The notes under the pieces: model-generated | The model's input: the letters and a program-made list of their open reading frames with translations, nothing else | Databases searched by the model: none | Told to the model about the DNA's origin: nothing | Shown here: positions 21,701 through 33,366 of the stretch, one piece after another | Layout: every line of letters begins with the position of its first letter | How positions within the stretch are numbered: position 1 is the first letter of the stretch | Position numbers and translations under genes: made by a program | Origin: Spirodela intermedia | Taxonomy: Eukaryota; Streptophyta; Magnoliopsida; Alismatales; Araceae | Length of the DNA: 64,000 nt | Direction: 5' to 3' | Assembly (NCBI GenBank): GCA_902729315.2 | Contig: LR746279.1 | Span: 2,136,501-2,200,500 of the forward strand

Positions 21701-23310
21701 CAACCGCTGCTCTCCAAGCCCGCGGCCAGTTCCCGCGTCTGCTCCGGCGACAGCGCCGTACGGCTGCCGAAGCTCAAGTAGACGACGGAACCAGTCGGCT
21801 GGCCGTCGAGCCACGCGAGCGAGTCTTCGTCGCCGCCGCCAGAGTTGGGTTGGGAGTGCTCCGGGAGGAGCGGGCCGATGGCGACCACCGGCGGGAGGCC
21901 GGGGACTACCTTGCCGGTGTTGAGCGCCGCCAGAGTGGCCGGCTCGAGGGCCTCCCAGGTGTTGATGACAATGCCGTCTGCATGGGGCATCACCTTCCCG
22001 TTCTCCACGAACTGGGTCGTGAAGAGATTCCCCGGGTCACGGAGCGGCCGCGGGATGGAGCGCAGGGGGAGATCCTCCGCTAGCCCGGGGATCTTCAAGA
22101 TCGCCGGCAGGGAGGCGGCGGCGATTTGCGGGAAGGAGACGCATAGGGAGAGCATCTTGGCGGAGGAGGTGAAGAGGACGTAGGTTGGAAGGGGGACGGC
22201 GGCGGCGACGGGGAGCACGGCAGAGATGAGGCTGACGTCGCAGATGAGCGCTGACAGTCGAGGAGCGGCGGAGGAGAGGAGCGGCCCGAGGAGTGCGGCG
22301 GAGCGGCGGATGGCCTCGAACTGGAGGAAGAAGGGGTCGGTGGAGGCCGCGGAGGAGGAGTCGAAGGGGAGAAGGGGGAACTCCAGCGGCCGAACGCCGT
22401 CGGAGGAGGCGACTAAGTCGGAGACATGGCGGGCCTCGGCGGCGGAGACCACCGGCGTGGGCGTGATGAAAGTGACGCCGCAGCCGCGCGAGGCCAGCGC
22501 GGCGGCGAGCCGGAGGAACGGCGTGAGGTGGCCCATGCCAGCGCTTGTTAGCAGGGCCACTTGGGGAGCAGCCGCCGCCGCCGGTGGAGTCATGGATCCG
22601 ATCTCGGAGTGTGTTGAAGGTGGGGAGCTCTGCGGGAGGACAGGGCGCTGGGGTCGTGACGCGGCCGGTGGAGATACCTCCCTCCCATTTGAAGCGCCCG
22701 GTGGAGGTAAGCTCACTGACCCGTCCAATCACCACATGGGACCCGTGTCGCCCATATTTTCATAATATGATAAGTTTCGTAGCTATATTTTTCTGAAAAT
22801 TATGACCATTTTGGGAATGTTCCGGATTGGAAATCTCGATCAATCTTTAAGACAGGTGGGACAGATATTCACATGCTGTGTAATCTTACCGGCAGCTCTA
22901 CCTACCTTCTGTGCTGTCAGATTTCCCACCGTCCAATCTTCTGTGCGGATTGGTAATCTGCACCGTCCAATTCACCTACTTCAGACAGGTTTCCGGGCGC
23001 CCTGCCCTGATTCCGCTCAGGCCCGGGTCAGATTCATTAGATAACAGCCTGTTGAGTTTGAGCGGACGAGCTTCCTCCACGTTTCTGTTCCCCAGGCCCT
23101 CCATCGAGTTTCTAGAACAGTTGGCTGTTGTTCTAGAACCCGAAACTAACTTCATACTTAACCCCAAAACTTTGCGATAATTACCATATTATGGTCACGA
23201 AAGGCGAATACAATGCAGTAAAGGGTGCTAGTTTGAGGGGAGGAAATATGTCAAATGACTTGTTGTTATTTGACGAGGAGTGAGAAGGGTTGAAGGGTGG
23301 CAAACTCTCT
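18700..23310. repeat. Tandem segmental duplication, unit 3 (UGT copy 3 plus P450 promoter)
   Basis: The same block order as units 1 and 2, with the UGT at 21208-22593. This unit is the only one in which the region beyond the UGT promoter still leads into an intact P450. A CT run with a C-run and one minisatellite copy lies at about 19590-19690. Confidence 0.75.
21208..22593 (-). CDS. UDP-glycosyltransferase, UGT708 C-glucosyltransferase type, copy 3
   Basis: This intact single-exon gene encodes 461 residues from the ATG at 22593. The open frame continues upstream to about 22728 but has no ATG there, and the 22593 start aligns with those of copies 1 and 2. Catalytic His22 lies in GMGHL. STDPFF and CDV (Asp then Val) follow, and the PSPG box is at about 341-384, from WVDQ through HCGWNS to LGDQ. 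The predicted role is C-glucosylation of a flavonoid precursor with UDP-glucose. It differs from copies 1 and 2 by a shorter N terminus, a shorter C-terminal Ala-rich stretch and scattered substitutions. It is divergently paired with the P450 at 23366, 772 bp away. I consider it the best candidate for the ancestral functional member of the cluster. Confidence 0.9.
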   Translation of the reverse strand: MTPPAAAAAPQVALLTSAGMGHLTPFLRLAAALASRGCGVTFITPTPVVSAAEARHVSDLVASSDGVRPLEFPLLPFDSSSAASTDPFFLQFEAIRRSAALLGPLLSSAAPRLSALICDVSLISAVLPVAAAVPLPTYVLFTSSAKMLSLCVSFPQIAAASLPAILKIPGLAEDLPLRSIPRPLRDPGNLFTTQFVENGKVMPHADGIVINTWEALEPATLAALNTGKVVPGLPPVVAIGPLLPEHSQPNSGGGDEDSLAWLDGQPTGSVVYLSFGSRTALSPEQTRELAAGLESSGCQFLWVVKTKKLDKEEQEEQAMEELFGDGFLRRVEGRGRVVKGWVDQGAILTHPAVGGFVSHCGWNSVTEAALRGIRVLAWPQLGDQRINAGVVEKSGLGEWPMEWGWEGERVLVQGEEIGRRLRRFMASPAAAAAKVKDETVRAAAAGGLESLIARFTKSRPT

Positions 23311-23365
23311 TTATAGAGAGAAAGAGAGAGGTGTTAGGACCAAGGGCGGTAGCAAGCCGGAGACA
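22594..23365. promoter_or_regulatory. Divergent promoter between UGT copy 3 and the CYP93G-like P450
   Basis: The 772 bp between the two start codons holds ACCTACC (22900-22906), the core of P1-type MYB sites, and two CCGTCC motifs (22929-22934 and 22963-22968), the first preceded by 'gtcagat' as in the other copies. On the P450 side TATAGA lies at 23312-23317, so transcription should start near 23340. On the UGT side an AATATAG-like box lies at about 22784-22790. Two TTCTAGAA-type palindromes (about 23110 and 23133) are also conserved in unit 2. Co-regulation is inferred. Confidence 0.6.
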
Positions 23366-24988
23366 ATGGAGGTGATCTCCTTCTCGTACGCCGTCCCGCT
23401 GGTAGTCCTGGCGGCGACCGTCGTCTTCCTGGTCGTTAAGCTCGCTGACCGGCCATTCAATGGGCGTCGGCCACCGGGGCCGGCGGCGCTGCCAATCATC
23501 GGGCACCTACATCTGCTCGATCGGAAGGTTCACCAGTCGTTCGACAAGCTCTGTAAGAAGTATGGGCCGGTCATCAGTCTCCGCTTCGGCTCCACCCACG
23601 CCATCGTTGTCTCCACTGTGGAGGCGGCGGCGGAGTTCTTCAAGAACCACGACCTGGTCTTCGGGAACCGCCCCCAGTCGCGGGCCTCCCGCCGGTTCGC
23701 TTACGACTCCGCCGGCTTTGCGTTCGCGCCCTATGGTGCCTACTGGCGTTTCGTGAAGAAGCTGGCGATAACGGAGCTGCTCAGCGCGCGGACGGTGGAG
23801 CAGCTCCTGCCGCTGCGGCGCCAGGAGCTGGTGGACCTCCTGGGAAGGCTACTGCAGGCGGCGGAGCGGAAGGTGAAGGTGGACGTGAGTCACGAGCTGA
23901 TCAAGATGACCAACAACACAGTCGCGCGCATGGCCACGGGGCGGACCTGCGCGCCGGCGGAGGGGGAGAGCGGAGACCCGGAGGAATCGATGAAGCTGGT
24001 GAAGCAGGTGGCGGAGCTGATAGGATCCTTCAACCTTAGCGACCACGTATGGCTGCCCCGAGGGTGGGATCTGCAGGGGTGCAACCGCCGCATCGAGGAC
24101 GTCCTCCACCGGTACGACACCATGATGGAGAGGATCATCAAGCAGAAGGAGGCGACGCGGGGGGCGAGGAGGGGCGGCGGCGCCACCCTGGATCTACTGG
24201 ACATCCTTCTCGACTTGTCGGAGAACAAGGGCGCCAACATCAAGCTCACCAGGGAGAACATCAAGGGGATTATTCTGGTTAGCGGCCCTCGCTATATTGC
24301 ATAGTATGTATAAAGTTTTACTACTACCATATAACACTAAAGCTACTCTTCCGTGCAGGACATCTTAGTGGCGGGATCAGACTCGTCGGCCGTGACGTTG
24401 GAGTGGGCGCTGACGGAGCTCATCAACCACCCGGAGATGCTTCAGAAAGCTCGGGAGGAGGTGGACAGGGTGGTCGGCCGGGAGAGACTGGTGGAGGAAG
24501 CTGACATCTCCGGGCTCCCCTACGTGCAGGCGGTGATCAGGGAGACCCTCCGTCTCCACCCGGCTGCGGCCTTCGTCTCCCGCGAGTCCCGCAAGGACAC
24601 CACCATCTATGGCTACAACATCCCCGCAGGGACCAGCCTCTTTGTCAACATCTGGTCCCTGGGGAAGGATCCAAGCCAGTGGGACGACCCGCTGGAGTTC
24701 CGCCCGGAGAGGTTCTTCTCCAGTGCTGACGATGGCCAGGAGCTGAAGCAGCAGCAGCTCCGCTCCCTGCCGTTCGGCGGCGGGCGGCGGATCTGCCCCG
24801 GGGCTGGGCTGGCACAGCAGGTGGTGCACACGGCTCTGACGGCGCTGTTGCAGTGCTTCGACTGGCAACACGTCGGGAGGCAGGACCTGGAGGAGGGGAT
24901 TGGGCTTGTCGTTGCCAGGGCTAATCCACTGGTCTGCGTCCCCGTGGCCCGGTCCAATCCAATGCCGGCCAACCGTATGGGATTCTAG
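23366..24988 (+). CDS. Cytochrome P450, CYP93G-like (flavanone 2-hydroxylase or flavone synthase II type)
   Basis: There are two exons, 23366-24277 and 24359-24988, with an 81 bp GT-AG intron in phase 0; the protein has 513 residues. An N-terminal membrane anchor (about 5-25) precedes the PPGP hinge (36-39). The I-helix motif is AGSDSS (309-314), ExxR is ETLR (366-369), PERF is at 420-423, and the haem loop FGGGRRICPG spans 443-452 with Cys450 as ligand. The stretch around SAGFAFAPYG and TVEQL, the GWDLQG motif and the AGSD start of the I-helix motif recall rice CYP93G proteins. That subfamily converts flavanones on the ER membrane to 2-hydroxyflavanones or flavones, and 2-hydroxyflavanone is the substrate of UGT708 enzymes. 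The threonine usual in the I-helix is Ser here. Alternatives are CYP93A/B or the sister family CYP712. The P450 call is certain, CYP93 likely, the exact reaction open. Confidence 0.88.
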
Positions 24989-27900
24989 GCTGAACTCGTG
25001 TAATTTTGCTCGAATAAAGGCCTTTTTCCGCGAAAATCTGTCTAATTTTCCGCGAGTAGAGGCCTTTTTAGGTCAGTTCTTGGAAAAATAATATGCCTAT
25101 TTCCAAAACCGCATCCACTCCGGCATTCACACCTGGTGAAGGGTTTTTAAAAGAAAACTGTCAAAATTAATAAAACATAATTCTTTTAATGAAAAACCTT
25201 ACCTCATATTTCTTCATGACGGGTTTGCCGTTAGTCACCGTTGGGTTGCTTTCCTCTAGTTTTCGTTATTTTTTTAAAGTTTAACCCTGTTGCACTTGGT
25301 GAACATGATTTTTTTGCCTCATTAGATGTGGAAGTTAAAAATAATGATAAGTGGCCAAGTACAGTTGAATTTACTTCTTTTTTTCTAATTATAGTATGAT
25401 TTAAATATATTTTTTCCTTAAAAATCAATAATTGTAAAACCAAGTTGCTGATTAAAGTATCTTACTTTACATTTGACTTATGGAAGGACCATTTTCCTAT
25501 AGTGGTTGGATAATCACAAGTACTAGAACCCAAGAATAGTTTTCTTAGAGTGCTTCATTTTTTTCTGTTAGTTAAAGAATAATAATGTAAATACCACATC
25601 AACTAAGGTCAAATTAATTTTTAGAATATATTTTATGAATTATTATATAATTTATATTTAATGATTAACTTATACTAATATGAATTTCCAAGGTATATAT
25701 CATTGAGAAATATTTTAATTGATACGGAACCGAAAGAAGGGAAAATGTAATTAATCTTAGAATTATTCAAATTCACAGAGGAAGATGTGGCTTGATAATG
25801 GACTGATATTATCAGGCCCAATAATAGTCCCATCACAAGTAGAGGTTGAGTGAAGAGAGGAGAAAGGTGGGGCAAACTCTAATGGGAGCTAGGGCACTGA
25901 GCCATGGCAATGGTAAGTGTCCTTCTATGTGATAAGTGGAGGTGGTTGTAGGGGCACAACAACAATGGCATGACAGCATTGGTGATGGCACAATGGCATG
26001 ATTAGCAGCCATGGCTGGTAAAACACGGCAAGCTAAACCTGGTGATGTCCATGACAAGCTGAGCATGCAATAGTGGAATAGCATTCAAGCTTTCTCTCTC
26101 CTAAGTGACATATGGAACTAGTCAAGTAGTGGAGAATGGAAATTTATGAAGTACATTTTTGTCTGAATAGTCTTTCATTGTCTTTGATTTTAGTGATCCA
26201 ACTATGCATGATTAGATTTTTCACTTGTTGATTCATATTCATATTTAATTTTGTGCTTGAGTTTGGTTTTATCAGCTTTGTTTTTGTCCTTGATTGACTA
26301 TTGGGGACCATTTTGTTTTGAATGGATTTGAATGTTTCCTTAGTATAGAAGTGATGTCCATGATTTAATTCTTATGTTGAATGTTGTTTCATCAGTACAC
26401 ATATATATTCTCTCCCCTCTTGTTCCTTCCCCCTTCTCCTTACATTTCATTGTTCCTATCTTCTTTCTAATGAAGATGTAGCAACAATGACTAGAAAATT
26501 GGAAAAATCAGTTTTTTACAACTCTTTTATTCAATGAATATTTGAGAATGGAAGTTGACTTTAAAGAATTTGGTACTTATCCCTAAGGATTGACTTGAAC
26601 TCACTATAATTTTAAAGCTAATTCCATATCCTAAGTTTAGTTAAATATTAAAATTTGATATCTTTTAATGCAATCACTAAAAAATAATTATTGTAGATGT
26701 AGTTAGTGAGTCAAACCATTATAAAATATAGTAGTGTATTCTAAATGAACTAAGTAATCTAACTACTAATAAATCTCTATTTTCATGAGTAAGTTGTTAG
26801 CTTAATGATATGTTTTATGTATTAACTCATGATAAATATTTTTTTTATTTATCTTAAATTGAGAAAAATATTTTTTACATAGTGAATATCAATTTTTGAT
26901 TAATTGTGTGATTTTATATAATTTTTATATTCATGCTTTCAAGTTAAAAAAAATTAAAAAACTAAGGTAACACGTTGATCAGCTGACGCTTGATAGTGAA
27001 CCCTATAACCAGAGGGGGATTACTCAAGTTGCTAACTCAATTAGGAAGGAGCTATGAGCTGCCAGCTCAAGTGGCTCAAATATCCATCACAAGCACGTGT
27101 GCATCACATGGACTTTTTTAGTGAAAAATCACTAATGACAAATGTTTCCCCTATTTGAGTTTACATTTTTTCATATGGAAAGAATCAATAGAAAGAGTGA
27201 GGGAGATGGTTGATTGTTGATTGAATCTTCATCAATAATAAATATGGATCTTCAATAGCATATGATGTCAAATTTCAAGTAAAAAAATTAAGCTTCTTAA
27301 AGAAAAGAGTATCTACTATTGGTTGATGATCAAGCCATCGTTAAGAATAGGGGGATCCACCAAGAGACTTCTTCTTGTCTCTTCAAAATGCCTCATTTGT
27401 AATATAGGCTCAGGAAACTTTAATTCAAATTTATATGAAAAATAATCAACAATAAGTCTTCATTATCACAAGTTAATAATTAATTTATATTATATTATAA
27501 GTTTTAAATCATGATAAATAAACTTATATTTGTGTTAAATTAAGAAATAGGTGTTTAGATAATTAATATATATCTTTAACTAATTATGTCAATTTTTATA
27601 ATTTTTATAATCATACTTTTAGATAATTAAATAAAAAATAGAAAAAAGGGGACCCATTGACTAGTCGAGACTAGCACATTGATCAAATGCACAGTTGGAA
27701 GAGACAAGCCAAGGGCTTGAGTGACTAAGAAGGACCAATCAAGGCACATGTGCATCATTCCTCTTCCATGTCACTAGAGGCTAGTCGAGCATGGGGCAAA
27801 GAGTGGTCATACACACATGGGTATGTGAAGAGGTACATTGAAGATAAAATTGACATTAATATATATATATATTCATCTCATACTTTAGAAAATAACTAAT

Positions 27901-30460
27901 GTGGGACTAAACCCACACCAATGTTCGTTGGTAGGTTTTTAACATTTTAATACTAAAAATATCCTTATATTATAAAAAGAAAATAATTTATAATGTCACT
28001 AAGTAAGGGTATGTGGGCAATTTAATAATTTTTTCTTACAAAAGCAACAACCAACGAAGATTTGAAGCCTACTATGGTCAAATTTCACATATTTTACTTG
28101 TTTAACTTTCAATTTTTCTATAGAGTGTTGGTCAATGATTAAGTCACTATAATTGTGCACTCATTGACAAAAAAATCATCTCCATTTATTCATAGATCAT
28201 CGTAAGCAATTGACCAAGTATTTTGAATACAAAAATCATGAATTGTTTAATGAAATCATCTCCAATTGATCAACGAATATGATATTATTGAAAATAAGGC
28301 AATTCACCAAAAGACAAGTCGTTGTCTCTTCATAACATACCAATGTGATGAAGAGCCTCCTACTACTACATGAATGTGAGGATAAAGCTTCATAATACGT
28401 ACTCTATTGATGTCCAACTCATCCCTATTGAGTGATGGCCGTTAGAGATTCAAACACCACCAAACTTTTGTTATGTCGGGTGACAGTTGTCAAAGATGAT
28501 CCATTGACCTATTTCATTAATTTTTGAATTTCACAAGAAGATTTAGAGATTTTTCACATTACTAATGTCTAAGGAAAGCCTTTGAGGCTATAAATGTCTA
28601 CCAATAATTCTTCCAAACATCTAAAATTCTGACAATCACCGCCACAATGCTGGAATTCTATTTTTCCTATTTTAAACTTAATTTTTATTTAAATTAGTGA
28701 GATTTTTTGTGATTTTAAGTTTCAAAACTATTATTTAGTAAATTATAATTTTTACAAGTCTAAATTTGATTGATTAAATTGTATGTTATTTTTTAGCAAG
28801 AATCATCATACGGTACTTTATTTCTACCCAAATCATACTTGTCAAGGTACTAACATCATCCTAATGTCTCTGCCCAAATTTTATTTTTTTCATAATTTTT
28901 TAAATAAATTTATCTTCATCATTTAATATACAAATTATAAAAATAAATATTCTTTAAAATTTTCTTAGATTTTACCAAATATTATCTTACACCCTTTTGA
29001 CTGATAAGAAACATTTTCAGTTTTTTGGAGGCTTTTATTAAATTATAATTAAAATATTTATACTGAAATACTTCAAAAAATCTAATATATATTAATTTTA
29101 TAAATTTATCATTTTTATAATCTATTCTACAATGATTAAATTTTCAATAAGGTAATAAGACGATTTGAAGTTTGGAAGATAAAAATGTCACTATTGTGTA
29201 TTTCAGAAAATAATAAGTATTTGAATGAAGATATTGAACATTAGAGATCTTGTAAAGTCATAAAACTATTAGAGGTCATAAGCTTATTTATCACAAAAGG
29301 CTTGAGGATCAAAAACTAATTGAATACCTGAAAATTCAAGTCTCCTTAAGTTGTTCTTGTTGCAAGCATCATTGTCGCACCAAGACGCCATACCATCTTT
29401 TCTAGCTAAGGTAACTGGGTGGTGGGAGAAGAGTGTTTTTGACAAAAGCACAAGGAGTTAGTAGCCAATCTTGGTTTAGAAATATTGAGTCTTCAAGGAT
29501 ATGAACTTAAGGTATTTGGGTGGCTGATCCTGTGAAAATCAGTATTTAATTATTAAGACAATTAATGAATACTTGAGAAAAGTTCTCCCTAAGACTAAAC
29601 ATAGTTAGGTGAGGGTGAACTAATATAAATATTCTTGTGCTCTTGGTGAGAGCATTAAGAGTATAAGTGTGTCATCACATCTAGTGTTGAGAGCACACAT
29701 GTTGATTTACCTAGTGACAACTATACATGGGTATAAATTAAGTTAAATCAAAAAAATCACCATATATTCTAGAAACTCTAATTCACCCCTTTGTGTTCAA
29801 CCTAGTCCTATAGTTTCAATAGTGGTAGCAACCCATTAGATAGGAAATCGAGCCTCTCATTCCCTCTCCTATAAAGAGGGGTCACCTTTTGCTCATAGAA
29901 GACACCAAGAGGTACCAAGTGAGCCAAGTCCCCTATACTCCTCTCCCCCTCCCCCCTGTATTCTCAAATTGGAAGAGAAGTCTTGTTGCTCCAAGTTTCT
30001 CCTATTGTGCTTTCGCTTGCATTCCTCCAATGGTCGGGAAGATGGTCAGTTGCTAGGGCATGCTGTCCAATGACCAAGGCCACAAATGGGGATCCTCCGG
30101 CTAGGGAGAATCAAAGAACCCACTTCACGCATTGTCCTTGGTTTTCCACTAAATCCTTAGTGAGAACACATTGAATACACTAAAATCTAGGGTCACAAAC
30201 CTACTCCATAGCTCAACTTGACTCAAGATTTTCAGATTTCCTTTAAGATTCTATGGTTCTAGGTGTCAAAATCGGAGAAGGTCCCCACTTCTCTCTTCTA
30301 GATTCCACGGCTCTAGCTCTAGGAGACTAACTAGAGAAGCATCCCACTTTTCTGTGCGTACATTTCAGGCTCTAAAGAAAGTTTATCTCCCACAATTCAA
30401 TTTAAGTAAGAAGAAATTAGATTACACATTAGTTAATATTTCTTTTATGCTTGATCTCAA
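24989..30460. other. AT-rich intergenic DNA with decayed repeats
   Basis: No gene recognised; frames are short and of low information. Fragments of a dispersed repeat occur near 26880-27110 and 27440-27800, sharing the pattern of an AT-rich end followed by 'cacgttgatcag' or 'cacattgatcaa' and 'gtgtgcatcac' or 'tgtgcatcat'. The second contains the stretch that matches 18515-18725 in inverted orientation. The rest shows nothing I can name. Confidence 0.5.
27440..27640. repeat. Dispersed AT-rich repeat, partner of 18515-18725
   Basis: An inverted-orientation match of about 190 bp to 18515-18725. A diverged relative of its right part lies at about 26880-26960. Confidence 0.75.
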
Positions 30461-33360
30461 TTTTTGTGGTGTGGAGAGTCAAATTATTTTTCTTCTTCAC
30501 GTTTTTCTTCTCTTCTTCTTCTAGTTATTGTCGTTATTGAGAGGATCAGTAGCAGTAGTATGGATGATCTCTTTCTTCTTCTCATTCTCTTTCTCCTTTC
30601 TTTCCTTTTTTTTTTTTTCTCCTCTTATTCTCTCATCAATATCAAAGGCGAGCAGTCTGGATGCTCTCCTTTTTCTCCATCTTAGTCTTCTCTTCTCTTT
30701 GAGTTTTCTCTTCCCATGCAATCAAATCTCTTTCTCTTTTTCTCTTAGATGAGATGCAAATAACGTTTTTGTCTTCATCCTCCTTTTGTTGCTGACATAA
30801 CTTAGAGAATTTTCTGATCATTGTTCTTCTCCTATTTCTGGCAAAAATCAATGGCTTTCTTTTCATTTAAATTTTGCATTTTTTAAGTGAAGAACAACAA
30901 CCTTTTTGTTATGCGGGAAGAGATGAAAACTACTAGACTAACCACCCTAAACGAGCAATCTATAAGGACTCTCACATTGCATCTATGAGTCTAGGGAGTT
31001 TGGTTAAACACGTTCGTGTGATTATCCCGCAAGAATTAAAGCAGGCTACAATATGGTGGTTAAAGAACCGTTGGAGATTAGGGTTTTCCATTGACAATAA
31101 ATTGGCTAGTTGAAACTCATGGGGTTCTCACTACACTCTTTAACAACTATGATAACAAGTGGACTTATCTACGGATCACTCATCGTTGATCAAATGGTTG
31201 ACTATTCAGTTGTTGACCATTGATTGATTGACTGGGGACAGGCGATGATAGAATTAATTAGTAGTTCTGGCCTGACGATTTCCCAAAACGGCTCAAGTTT
31301 CGTGGAGTGGATTGAGAACGATTCAGATCTGCCAGGTCACTGGATCACAAATGAGTGGGAGCTAACTCCGAACCAAGGGGATGGCAAAATGTGTGGGATC
31401 GAGTAGAACTAGTGGAACAGGCGGAAGGGGTAGAGTGGGCAGTGACGGAATAGGTAGAAGAACGGAACAGTGGAGTGGAGGAACAAGTGCAAAGGTGGAG
31501 TGGTGGAATAGAGAAAGTGATTGAGCGGCGGAATGGCTGAACAGACGGCGGCAGACGGCGGATGGCGGCAGTAGGTAGATGGCAAATGATGACGGTAGAT
31601 AACTAATGGACGGCTGATGATGGCGGATGATGACTGAACGATGGCAAACAATGGACAGCAGATGGAGGACGACGACGGTGGATGGTGGAAGATGGCTGTG
31701 GACGATAGATAGATAATGACCCTCATGGCCTCTCCTTCACATAAGTCATGATAGGTGACACTTACGGTCTCTCCCTCACAGAGCAATAATAGATGACCCT
31801 CACAGACTTTCTTTCCCTCACGGAGCGATGGTGGATAAACCATAAAATCAAATGATCGTTCTTTTCTCTCCTTCTAGAGTTATAAGAGGCTATTTATAAC
31901 CTCCTTGATCTTTAAAATAAATAAATAAATAAATAAATAAAGATTTCATAATAAATCAAGTCAGTCCTTAATGGGCCTAGGTCGATGTATTGATGATGTA
32001 GATGGTAGCCTGAGTCTTTGGTTCTCATCATCTTGCTGTCAAAATCTCCCTTTTTTCTTTCTGGTGAAGAACCAGGTGTTTTTTGGGTGTCATTCTCCTT
32101 TGTTTTTGGTGATGAATAGCTTGATTTTAATTGTCGACCTCCTCGTTTTTCTTGGGCAGTAGATGAGTTTTCTTCCTCCAATTTTAATAGCTTGGGAGAC
32201 AGAAGAGATTTCACCTGATTGGTTGTCGAAAATAAATATGCTTCTGGTGAAAATCGCATGTTCATTTTTCTACATTCGTTTCTCCTTTTTCCTAGCGATT
32301 TTTCTTCTGTTTATTCCTCATTTGTCCAGTAATTTCCATCGTGATTTCTCATTCGTTTTCGTCACAATCTTCCGTCTATTTTTCCTCGCTCATCCGTTGC
32401 TTTCCGCAGCTATCTCTTCGAATAGTTTCTCTTTTTTTTTTTATGTTTCCGTCGTTATTTTTCTTCTGATTATTCCCAGATTTTTCCAGTGTTTTCCATT
32501 GTGAAATTTCTTCCCTTTCTTCCTCGTTTTCCCTTTGATTCTTCGTCACGATCTTTCAATCGATTTTCCTCTTTCGTTTGTGATTCCTCGTCAAGATTTC
32601 CGTCCATTTTTCTCTTTGTTCATCCTTTACAGGAGAGAGAACGGAGGAGATAAGTTATCGTTGATCCGTAAACAAAATAAGAGAAAGTAAACGTAATATT
32701 AAAGAATAAAAAAAGAACGTATATTTAATAAGAGATAGGATCTAAGATTAAAAAATAAGAGAGAGAAAAGTTATCGTGAAAAAAAAATAATACATAATAA
32801 TTCGGCGAAATAAATATGTAAATATTTCAGATCCTTATATCACCCCCTCTAATTGGACCCATTACGTCTTTTAAATCAGCCTCAATAAATAAGTCAATTA
32901 AATTTAGATTCATGCCCAATAATTAATTCAATTTAACCTTAGATTTAAGCCAAAAATGAAATAAAATTACCTTAAATTCTTGTCCAAAAATTAAATCAAT
33001 TTAAACTTAAATACAAGCAAAATAACTAAAACAAATTCAACGTCTTTCAAACTGAAATAAATCAAGATGACATATATAAATATTGTAGACTTTATTTAAT
33101 GGAAAATACTTAAATCTAGATGCCCAAATAATTAGAAAACCTTAAAATTAGTTACAATCTTGAAATCAATACTTGAGCCAATATGATGTGGCTATCATCA
33201 AAATACCTATGGCATCTAATTCATCATCGAGTTTTCCATGACCAAGGTCTATCAAGCTGTAGACTTCTTATGATCCTTACTAGTATTGCAGCTTGACATG
33301 TCTAGTTGTGATTTTGAAATGCCCATCAGCTCGTCTCTTGCTACCCCGCCCGGGAGGTGG
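30460..33360. other. Low-complexity intergenic DNA
   Basis: Pyrimidine-rich TTC/CTT stretches (30480-30740), a GGA/GAT/GGC-rich stretch (31410-31700), an (AAAT/AAAT)n tract at 31916-31940, and short direct repeats (for example 'cttctg'-'tattcc'-'tttccatcgtg' at about 32307-32350 and again at 32463-32502). Frames such as 31409-31843 minus are translations of low-complexity DNA. I see no gene. Confidence 0.5.
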
Positions 33361-33366
33361 CCTGGC

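Noticed and set aside
22594-22728. 45-codon upstream extension of UGT copy 3
   Set aside because: It has no ATG, only a non-standard start, and the other copies start at the position equivalent to 22593.
31409-31843. 144-codon minus-strand frame
   Set aside because: Low-complexity DNA (GGA/GAT/GGC) gives a His/Pro/Ser/Leu-rich product without domain features.
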